Shown here piece by piece: positions 1-7,843 of a DNA stretch of 64,000 nt. Numbering within the stretch: the first letter of the stretch is position 1; every line of letters begins with the position of its first letter. The translations under genes and the position numbers were made by a program. The notes below the pieces were generated by a model. It was not told where the DNA came from, searched no databases, and worked only from the letters and a program-made list of their open reading frames with translations. Source of the stretch: Mesotaenium endlicherianum (Eukaryota; Streptophyta; Zygnematophyceae; Zygnematales; Mesotaeniaceae); NCBI GenBank assembly GCA_009602735.1, contig WELA01012513.1, positions 242,298 to 306,297 of the forward strand. The letters are read 5' to 3'.

Positions 1-177
1 GGGGGGGGGTAGGGACCCAAAGGCTTGCAGCAACAATGAACCCCGCAGCTCCGATTGCTCTGAGAGAACACAACTTTTAGGTCGGGGGAGGTGCAAGCTG
101 GCCTATAGGCATTGAACATGCAACTCCCGGTTCTTGGTTCCCGAGCTCTAGACAAATGTCATTGCCTGGGGGCCGGA

Positions 178-750
178 TCAATGTGCAGCATACACTGCCT
201 TGAAGCACGCACAACTATTGCCATTGATAGGCTTGGCGGCTGCAAATCTGCAAAACAAGTCTAGAGTTGATCTTCTTGAGCAAGCAGCACAGTACCTGTC
301 CAAGCTTGGGGACGACCCGCCCCCCTCAAGGTGGCCCTTCTGCAACCCGCTATCGTCCTCCAGCATACTCTTCTGTGTTGTAGGCAAGTCCCAAGACTTC
401 CTCCTCTCTACGGCCATCCGCTTGGGACTGCATATTCGCGAGCTTGGAGCGCTTCCCAGAGGCTTAGGAAGGCCAGAGCGATGATGAGTGATACTGCTAC
501 TCGGAGACGACTGCGCATCTTCCTCCGTTACCTCAGGCTTTGACGTCGCTTTCGACACGCTCTTACTTCCGACATTTCCCTGAAGAATGTCTGTATCATT
601 GCGGGATGCCGAGCTTCCAGCTGGCTTAGGTTTTCGGTAAATATGGTGTATGAATTTGGTGCTATCCACTCCCAGTTTTCGATTTGAAGCCGTCAAGGAC
701 TCTCCTCCATCTGATATCTGCCTGGGATGCTTGACATGCTGATTCCCCAT
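178..750 (-). CDS. Unrecognised protein, probable first exon of a gene leaving the left edge
   Basis: The reading frame starts at the ATG at 750, with an in-frame TGA four codons upstream, and stays open to 178. A consensus-like donor (AG|GTACTGT) at about 296/295 suggests that the real exon is 296-750 (about 151 codons) and that the rest lies left of the window. The protein begins M-G-N-Q, which could be N-myristoylated. It is rich in Ser, Pro, Lys and Arg, with low-complexity patches such as a Gly-Gly-Gly-Ser-Ser run near the donor, and looks disordered. I recognise no domain. It could also be a chance open frame; support comes only from length, the upstream stop and the donor. Confidence 0.35.
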   Translation of the reverse strand: MGNQHVKHPRQISDGGESLTASNRKLGVDSTKFIHHIYRKPKPAGSSASRNDTDILQGNVGSKSVSKATSKPEVTEEDAQSSPSSSITHHRSGLPKPLGSAPSSRICSPKRMAVERRKSWDLPTTQKSMLEDDSGLQKGHLEGGGSSPSLDRYCAACSRRSTLDLFCRFAAAKPINGNSCACFKAVYAAH

Positions 751-1880
751 AATCTCGTATCAGTATTGTAGTATTCAGAGTTGTTTCATTCAAAATCAAG
801 GGACAGCCATTCAAGCATCCTGGCTAATGGAGCAAATGTCTGGAGTGCGTTCTTGCAGACAGTAAATGCAATAAAGCGCGTTGGGCTCTCACTTCACTGC
901 TTTTAGTTTCTCACGGGGACAAATAACTAGGAAGATTTGAGAGCAAGCAGCCTCCTGATCAAGTGCACGAAGTCTCGAGCGAAGTAGAGCAGCAGACGAA
1001 AAGTTCGTTTGTAAAGACGGCCTTTGTCAAAGAACGTCGTTGTGGTCTGCAATTTGACAAACCCATGCAGCGATAGCACCTGGAAGTGGAATATGTCCTA
1101 GTAAATCCTTCCGATCCTGTGTTCTGTTGTACCCGTTAAGTAGCAATAGCGTGCTCCAGGAAGAGACCTTGCTAAAAAAAGTGTAGGACAATGCTTTTGC
1201 CAGTGGTATACAGAAAGTGTCAGCTGCAACTACCACGGGCTGCAGAATCCAGATGACGGGGATGGGGCGCCTGCGATGTGGACAGTGGATAACGGCGATA
1301 ATACAAATCGTTAAGATTTCATTGGATACGCTTACTCGTGACAGGTCAAGCGCCTGAGCAGGTATTTATGCAAGCAAGTTAACAACATCTTGTCTTTTCG
1401 GTCCAGTCTCGTCTCACTTTCTGGGGTTCCATACGTCAGGATGCGTCACAATTAAACCGCGCTGGCTAAACTCTGGGCATGTTTGACTTAATCCGATTGA
1501 ATACAGCCTGGATTCAGCTGGTGGCGCGGTTCCGAGGACCCACGAGAGTCGAGGTCGACGAAAAATGCGAATGCAAATGAACTGCGCTGCAAGCAGGCCG
1601 CACGGCGCATGTAGTTTGGCAGCAAGCATGGGCTCGACAATGCCCCCCTCCAGTCAGTTTAGGGTCCACAATTTTCAAGTTCCCTCGGGCCTCGGCCTTG
1701 CAAGTTGCAGGACGCTCTGCTCTTCAGAGCGTACTCTCAAAATTGCTTCAGTCAAGATCCTATCACGACACAATTGTTCCCGATTCCCGACGCCCGATTT
1801 TTACCATATTGCGATTTTTAAAAAATTTAAACAAAACATTTGATTATATGTAAAATGTTTAAAAAATGTTAGTAACTACG
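751..1880. other. Non-coding stretch upstream of the left-edge exon
   Basis: This is the presumed 5' flank of the minus-strand exon at 178-750. Only short open frames (under about 95 codons) occur, on both strands, and none has recognisable similarity. The last 100 bases are AT-rich with A and T runs, directly before the MITE at 1881. I see no RNA gene or repeat. Confidence 0.5.
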
Positions 1881-2155
1881 TAGGCCCCAGGATTCGATAG
1901 AAGTCGCGGATTTCGGAAAATTTTGGAAACATCCTCTGGCCTGCTCTGGGTGACGGTCAGGGTTTCAAGAACATCCGACAAAATTTGGTAGGATTTCTTA
2001 AATGGTGTAATAACATCCTACGACAAATTTTGGGATTTTACGCGACATCCGCTCCCAATGACCAGGATTCTTTCGACATAATTTACGATTTCACATGATT
2101 TTAAAACATCCAAAAAAGCGGATAATATCGAATTTTATGCGAATCCTGGGGCCTG
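1881..2155 (-). mobile_element. hAT-like MITE, copy 1 (275 bp)
   Basis: The element is bounded by inverted ends, TAGGCCCCAGGATTCG on the left and CGAATCCTGGGGCCTG on the right. It has no coding capacity. It is the same element as that at 33692-33985 in opposite orientation: shared blocks include the reverse complements of GTCGCGGATTTCGGAAAATT and GCGACATCCGCTC. The left tip reads TA instead of CA, and no convincing target duplication remains, so this copy is older or partly decayed. Assignment to hAT rests on the 8-bp duplication of copy 2. Confidence 0.7.
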
Positions 2156-3097
2156 CGAGTCGAGAGTCCCAACTCTCGCTATCCTTTTGGGCGGTCACAG
2201 GCGGCCTTCTGGTGCGCCGCATTTTGCCGGAGCGACTGCCAATGGAAGTGAAGGAAAGTCTTTCAAGAGTATGCAAGAAAATCCAGGGCAGCAGATAGTT
2301 GCGCAGAACTGCGCAGAACAGCTCGACACAGCGCAAGCAGCGCAAGGTCTGCCATACATCGGCTTTGCACTGTCATACGATACGATACGCACGAGTTACG
2401 AGAAATCTGCTAGTGGTATGCACTGTGCAGCCAATGCATGCTCATGCATGCGCAGTGCTTACGCATACTCGTGCCCAACTGTGCCCGTGACTACGTACCC
2501 TCGCCAACTTGGCCAACTGCGCGCAATTTTTCTAGATTTGTTCTCGAGTTCATGACGAGAGCTGACGAGAGCCCACCTTCCCGATCCTTCGGATTCGTCA
2601 CGCCAAGTCAAGAGGGAGAAAGACACAGGAGTTTCATGGATAAAGGAAGAGCTTTAGAAGCATGCCAAACAAAAACATTATGTATGTTTAAGGCCCTCTT
2701 TACAGTGGCCAAACGCGTTCATTTCAATTCCGCCACTTGGGCAATCGCGTAATTTCCAATTCGATTGAAAATATTTCAATGGGATTTAAGAAAATGCAAT
2801 TGAAAAGGATATTTCGTGTATCAAAGAATATGCAACATAAAGTTTGATAAGCGACGCGCTATCTCTAGCAACTTCGTGAGCTCCATCAATGAGCGAGCAG
2901 CAGCCTGCGAAGCAACCGCGAAGCAGCTGCCAAAGTCAAATTCCTCATTGCGAAAGCAAAATAGCAATTAAGTGCACCTTGAACCCACCCAGCCCACCCT
3001 TTGCATATCACACACATCTGGCAGAAAGCTCACACTACAGCTCTCACTCACTGACAAGACAGTCAGTTCTGTAACAGAAATTGCCACAGAAACGAGT
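2156..3097. other. Non-coding filler
   Basis: Only short overlapping frames occur. Around 2400-2480 there is a cluster of GCATGC/TGCATG palindromes and near repeats of GCGCAG and ACTCGTGC. I find no gene, RNA or bounded mobile element. Confidence 0.4.
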
Positions 3098-3572
3098 GTG
3101 GTGTGCTAGATGATGGGCCAGATGACGCTAAGCGGATGGCGTTTCGGGATGATGGGAGATGGCTGTGGATTCGATTAGCCAAGGTGCTACCAACGTGGTT
3201 ATTTGCTGGGCAAGGGGTGCCATCGCACTTGCCGTTGAACATTAAACTCATTCCATGTACATACGCAAGCTATTGCCCTCGAGTTCGGTATTCGCAAACG
3301 AGGTCAACTCTCTCTACAGACTACTAAAAGCATATGTTGATACAAGGCTGCAAGCCGTTACACGAATTGCTTACTAACCTTACTTATGTATGAGTTTACT
3401 GATTGCATGATTGATGCTCGTTACTTGCATTTGGCTTGTGAGTATTGCTTACGCTAGTTGTGTGGTCTTTTGTTGATTAATAAGTGAACAAACAACTACC
3501 AAAAAGATTACCTCCTGATATGAAGATCTTTTATTTATTGTTAATTGCGTATTGGAAAGTCGATTCATTTCA
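3098..3572 (+). repeat. Decayed LTR fragment of the local chromovirus family
   Basis: This stretch follows the reverse complement of the family LTR with many substitutions. It starts with the block matching the TAGATGAATGGCCAGATGAC region, continues through the CCATGTACAT and CTCGAGTTCGG region, and ends in GTCGATTCATTTCA, the normal 3' LTR terminus. The first third of the LTR is missing and no internal element sequence follows, so it is an old solo or truncated LTR in plus orientation. Confidence 0.75.
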
Positions 3573-5067
3573 CATTTTAAGCAGTTTGAGTTGGATCACA
3601 ACACTGTCGTACGTACAGAGGTCATCCGTGTCTAAGCAAAAAATGACATAAATGATAGAAGTATTTAGTAGACTTTGGTGCAACGAGGAAAGCAGCGTCT
3701 TGGACATGCTCAAAGATTTCAGTACATATATAAATAACAATAAGATGGGAGCAAAAGTTACAATATTCTATAAAGTGGGAATGTACCATTAGGAAGGGCT
3801 CTTCAAAATTGAAAATTGGGACAAAGAAGAACCAAATGAAGTCCGGCCTCAAAAGATCACTAAATAGCACAATGTGTGACTTTCTTAGAGTAAGTCTTGC
3901 AAAAAATATTAAGCTTGTGACTTTGCTCACCTCAAGATAGATCTTCACATGACTGGAAATCAGCTTCAGAGAGAGCATATTTCTCATGAAAAGACTATCA
4001 AGTGATCTTGAAAACATAACATATAATAGTGTTACCTTTACTACCACCCTGCAACTTACTACTTGCCATTAAGAACTCTTTAATGATAAGTACTAAAGAC
4101 ATCCTTGGGAAGCTTTGAACTATGGTATGCCCGCGGATTATGTGTGGGTACATTGTACATGGTCATGTTCTAGAGTATTTTCACACACACAAAAGAGTCA
4201 AAGATGCAAGCGTCCAAATAGGCTAGCGAATGCTCCACGCCAACTACAAGTTAGAAAAGAATTATAAGTACATGCTAGATGTTATGGTCGGTTAGATTGT
4301 ATTTTGACCAATGCGTGCTAGATATTGCTTCAAATGACAATTCGTGAAAGGAAGAAGCTTTCAATCACTTTTTATATCACTTTTATTGTATTTGAGCTAA
4401 ATTGGTGAAGTAATACTATATTTTGAGTGCTCTTAATACAAGATAGTACGCTAGAATGTATGCTTTTTGACCCACCAACAACCTACTTCACAAATGCAAA
4501 TGTTGTGTACATCAATTATCCAAATGCTAACAAGTTTTACGGATTTCAGGACCTTATATTTCCCTCGAAGTAATTATGCTTTTTTTTTGAACAAGGAGTT
4601 TTAAATTGTGCATTACATAGTTGGAAGTATTTTTTCCCAAAAGCGATTACTAGAATGTTGCTTCCCAAAAGCGATTACTACAATGTTTCTATCCATGCCA
4701 TATATATGACATGTTGTAAGTACTCTTTATTGAAAGAAGACACCTATGACCAAATTGCGGAGGGGGCCTAGGGAGCCCTTATACACAGCAAAAAGTTACA
4801 TGTGGGCCGCATAAGCCCCTCCGGGCCATCTAGGGTTGTAGGTTGGTAGAGTGGAAATTATAAGGCATCCAAAAAATGCCAAAGTGGGCCCTTTGGGAAG
4901 GCTGTGGTGCCGCGTACGGCGATGAGTGGCTGTGAGAGGTCGCGCCAAGGGTCAAAAGATACCCTTCACTTATATGCATATATTTCACAAAATAACCAAC
5001 CAAATGATGCAATTTTGACTTGCTTGATTGTCCACACTTTTGTAAGTTACACTTAGAAAACAACTAA
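3573..5067. other. AT-rich intergenic region
   Basis: AT-rich DNA lies between the decayed LTR and element E1. The longest frame (3622-4047, minus) is hydrophobic by composition, as expected for chance translation of AT-rich sequence, and I do not accept it as a gene. A short direct repeat (CCCAAAAGCGATTACTA) occurs twice at about 4634-4682. Nothing else is supported. Confidence 0.4.
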
Positions 5068-5786
5068 TGAAATGAATCGACTTACCAAATAGGCGATTAA
5101 CAATTAATAAAGATCTTTATATCAGCAAGTAATCTTTATGGTATTTCCGTTAACTAGTTAAACGGCAAAGGACAATACACTAGCAGGGAATAATACTCGT
5201 TAGTCAAATGCGAGTAAACTAGCATCAATGATGCAAATCAGTAAACTCATACATAAGCAAGGTTAGAAGACAGTGCGTATCAATGGCTTCTCGCCTTGGA
5301 TTCAGATCTCTCTCAGTAAGCTGTACAAGAGAGTTGGCCTCGTTTCCGAATGCCGAACTCGAGAGCAATGCCTAGCATATGTACATGGAATGAGTTTACT
5401 GTTCAACGGTCAGTGCGATGGCACCGCCTACCCGGGAGTTAACCACGTTGGTAGGACCTCGGTTAACCAAATCCACCGCCATCTCCCATCATCCCGAATA
5501 GCCATCCATCATAGGGATGTCATCTGGCTATTCATCTAGCATGTCGTACTTAGATGCATATCAAGGCAGTTCGCTGCTACCGAGTACGGAAGTCAGCTGG
5601 CTGTCAAAGAATGTGTCAGCAAGCTGACTTAAGTTGACTTCAGCCTGCTGCTTTTGGCCGAGTCATTAAACTGATAATTATGTAAAGTCCAGCAGACTGA
5701 CTATTAACTAAAGTTCAGCAGGCTGAACTTAATTAACTATTATATTTAAATGAATATTATATCCACTAATATACTGATTCATTACA
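5068..5786 (-). repeat. E1 3' LTR (719 bp)
   Basis: On the plus strand it runs from TGAAATGAATCGACTTACC to TGATTCATTACA, giving the usual TG...CA termini. It belongs to the same LTR subfamily as 13142-13851 and 60216-60943. It contains an 88-codon frame antisense to the element (5273-5539), discussed as a finding. Confidence 0.93.
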
Positions 5787-5821
5787 ATCCCTCCAACTTA
5801 ACTTGTTGTCGCCTCGACAAC
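5787..5821 (-). promoter_or_regulatory. E1 polypurine tract and adjacent hairpin
   Basis: Read on the minus strand, TTAAGTTGGAGGGAT directly abuts the 3' LTR. This is the expected position and composition of the polypurine tract that primes plus-strand DNA. Immediately upstream in the RNA lies GTTGTCGAGGCGACAAC (5805-5821), a perfect 7-bp stem with a 3-nt loop. The same hairpin and tract occur in E2 and E3. Confidence 0.75.
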
Positions 5822-5899
5822 ATTAAACTGCAGAAATTTTAAATAAGGGAACTGAACCTGACCAGCCTCCCTTACTGACTGCCTCTTCAGCGTGTCACC

Positions 5900-7576
5900 T
5901 TAAGGGGTTGTTCCTGGGGCTTCAGGGTCAGGAGACGGAGATCTGGACCTAGATCTGGACAGCCCTCTAGGTCTGTCAGCTGGCCTTCTAAAGAACCCTG
6001 TTTGCTCTAAAGTTGGCCCTCGAGGAGAACGGAGGATGGTGGCCTGCTCTTCAACCACTTGGGTGTTGATTCCCACATAGACAGGCATTCCAGTAGGATG
6101 CTGAAATACATTGGCTAGAGGTACATGCCCCTGAGCGGAGGGGGAGGCTGGCATACCTCTGGCCCACCCGCGTGTCCCTCTTCTGGCACCCCTGTCCTCT
6201 GGGGATTTCTGCCTGTGTCTGCTGCCCAGTACAGTCAGATCAGCTTCTTCCCCTGCTTGGGCAGGTGGGCTGGGGGAGCGAGCGCGGGGTCCAGTTGTCG
6301 CCATAACGGGGATCACATTCCAAACACCTGATCGTGGTTCTTTAGGAAGCGCCCCTGCCTGTCCCTGGGTATCCTGAGTACCTGCTGCTGATGCTTCTCC
6401 TCTGCCTTGTTCTTCTTCCTCATCCTCCTCATCCTCCTCCTCGGAGAGAGTAGGGGTCTCGTCCACTAAGTCGTCCTGCTCCCTAGTAGACATGGAGTAG
6501 TCTACCGACCTCCCTTTCTTAGGGCGCGCTGGAGGTTGCTTGGCCTTCAGCCTACTGATATCTATCCGGCCTGCATTCTTTGCCCATTTGACAAAGGCAT
6601 GCTTTCCCTTAGAGAAGTACTCTCTTCCCCTCCTCCTATGTTCCTTGGTCTCTGCATTCATATTGCTCAGGCATCCATTCAGCCTGGGGTCCCAAGGGGC
6701 AATGTGAGGTGGTAGGATGAGATAGCCGTCTAGGCCATAGTGGAAGTCATCCGGTTGGGCTCGGTCACACTCCTGCTTCTTATTTGTGACGGTCATCCAC
6801 CTCCAGTCTGTTGGCTGCTGGTAGTACTGGGGTCCGTGCTCAGCCTTCCTCAGTTTACACGGGAACCAGTGGGGAGAGAACATCTGCTGTCCTGCTTCCC
6901 TGGCCAAGTACTCCCAGCTCCTTCTCTCAACTTCATTGTAAGCTGGCAGGAGTGTGAGGTAGAATACCGTATCCTTAAAGCTATCGGGCCGCATGCTCAC
7001 CATCCGGATGAGTCTCTGATCTCCCACTATTCCCGGTATGGGGACCGGCTTGTCCTCTGAATCATCTGCGAGATACCGGGCCTGCTCTGCTGTATAGCCC
7101 ACCATCTTAGCATAATCTTCGTAAAGGACCACGCCGGTGTGTGTCTCGATGTACCTGTCCAGTGCTGTAGCTCCTTCCTTCTGTAGCAGTGTTGTCTGTT
7201 CCAGCCTGTTGATCTCCTGGGCTGCCAGCAATGCTTCCTTCAGGTTATCGAAGTTTTGGCCACCCACCACAGTATACCTGTAAGTGGCCAAGCTCTTCTG
7301 TCTGTCCGCTTCAATCTTTTTTCTTTTCTCCTCTTCTGCCGCTGCCGCTTCTTCTTGCTGTTTCTTCTGTCTCTCCTCCTCAGCCTTCCTGAGGTTTTCC
7401 GCTTCCTGATCCTTCTTCCTCTGTGCCTCTTCTGCCGCCTCTTGTTGCTTGCGGACCCTTTCTTGTTCTCTCCTGGTGAGGGACGTCGCCGCCAGCTCCT
7501 TCTGGTATTGCTCCATTGTCCTCCTGGCTTCTTCTGCCTTGCGCTTTCTGTCCTCCTTTTGTGTGGTGGGCGCCAT
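5900..7576 (-). CDS. E1 extra ORF: coiled-coil, Trp-rich and RS-tailed protein of unknown function
   Basis: This same-sense ORF of 558 codons lies between the chromodomain and the 3' LTR. I chose the ATG at 7576 because homologous ATGs in E2 and E4 sit at the same place after a CAG|GATG context; the frame itself is open further upstream. Residues about 1-95 are a Lys/Glu/Gln/Arg-rich coiled coil. Residues about 95-330 form a conserved core with YNEVERRSWEYLARE, an H-W-F-P-C motif, PTDWRW and LPPHIA. Then come an acidic run (about 385-400), a Pro/Ser-rich part with GHVPLANV...HPTGMPVYV, and an Arg/Ser tail (SRSRSRSPSP). No signal peptide or membrane segment is visible, so the env position is not matched by env features. 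I recognise no family. Candidate roles such as RNA or Gag binding or targeting are inference only. Confidence 0.85.
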   Translation of the reverse strand: MAPTTQKEDRKRKAEEARRTMEQYQKELAATSLTRREQERVRKQQEAAEEAQRKKDQEAENLRKAEEERQKKQQEEAAAAEEEKRKKIEADRQKSLATYRYTVVGGQNFDNLKEALLAAQEINRLEQTTLLQKEGATALDRYIETHTGVVLYEDYAKMVGYTAEQARYLADDSEDKPVPIPGIVGDQRLIRMVSMRPDSFKDTVFYLTLLPAYNEVERRSWEYLAREAGQQMFSPHWFPCKLRKAEHGPQYYQQPTDWRWMTVTNKKQECDRAQPDDFHYGLDGYLILPPHIAPWDPRLNGCLSNMNAETKEHRRRGREYFSKGKHAFVKWAKNAGRIDISRLKAKQPPARPKKGRSVDYSMSTREQDDLVDETPTLSEEEDEEDEEEEQGRGEASAAGTQDTQGQAGALPKEPRSGVWNVIPVMATTGPRARSPSPPAQAGEEADLTVLGSRHRQKSPEDRGARRGTRGWARGMPASPSAQGHVPLANVFQHPTGMPVYVGINTQVVEEQATILRSPRGPTLEQTGFFRRPADRPRGLSRSRSRSPSPDPEAPGTTP

Positions 7577-7577
7577 C

Positions 7578-7680
7578 CTGCACATGTAACCAGGGCACAA
7601 GTTAGTAGGATATGGACCTTTGTCATAGGGATTGCAGGAAGTATGTTAGTATTTAGTATAGTGGCTTCGCTGCTGTTTAC
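7578..7680 (-). promoter_or_regulatory. Candidate 103-nt leader intron before the E1 extra ORF
   Basis: On the minus strand the sequence reads TGTAAG|GTAAAC at 7680 and ACATGTGCAG|GATG at 7578. A perfect TACTAAC branch-site consensus lies about 33 nt before the acceptor. Matching donor and acceptor positions are found in E2 (106 nt) and E4 (107 nt). This suggests the extra ORF is translated from a spliced RNA or a separate transcript. It is inferred from sequence only. Confidence 0.5.
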
Positions 7681-7781
7681 CTTACAGGATGATTGCTAAA
7701 AGTTGACGTAGTTGCGATGCGCTACACATAAACGTATGAGTGTGTTTTTATCGCTCTCGCTCACTAACTGTCATATATTTT

Positions 7782-7794
7782 CCCCTCCAACTTA
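7782..7794 (-). promoter_or_regulatory. Second polypurine-tract-like motif, between chromodomain and extra ORF
   Basis: TAAGTTGGAGGGG on the minus strand repeats the core of the true polypurine tract at 5787-5800. It lies just after the chromodomain ORF and upstream of the extra ORF. E2 and E4 have the same motif in the same interval, twice each. Confidence 0.5.
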
Positions 7795-7843
7795 AATGGA
7801 GACAGGACCGCCTGTCACCTTCCCGTGTCAACTGAAATGACAG

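Noticed and set aside
3622-4047. 141-codon hydrophobic minus frame
   Set aside because: Composition is as expected for AT-rich DNA; no start context, domain or homologue recognised.
5900-7576. Envelope protein interpretation of the extra ORF
   Set aside because: Position fits, but there is no signal peptide, membrane anchor or cysteine pattern; the protein is charged and soluble-looking.
7240-7699. Leu/Phe-rich plus-strand frame resembling a membrane protein
   Set aside because: It is the antisense of Lys/Glu/Gln codons in the coiled coil of the extra ORF.
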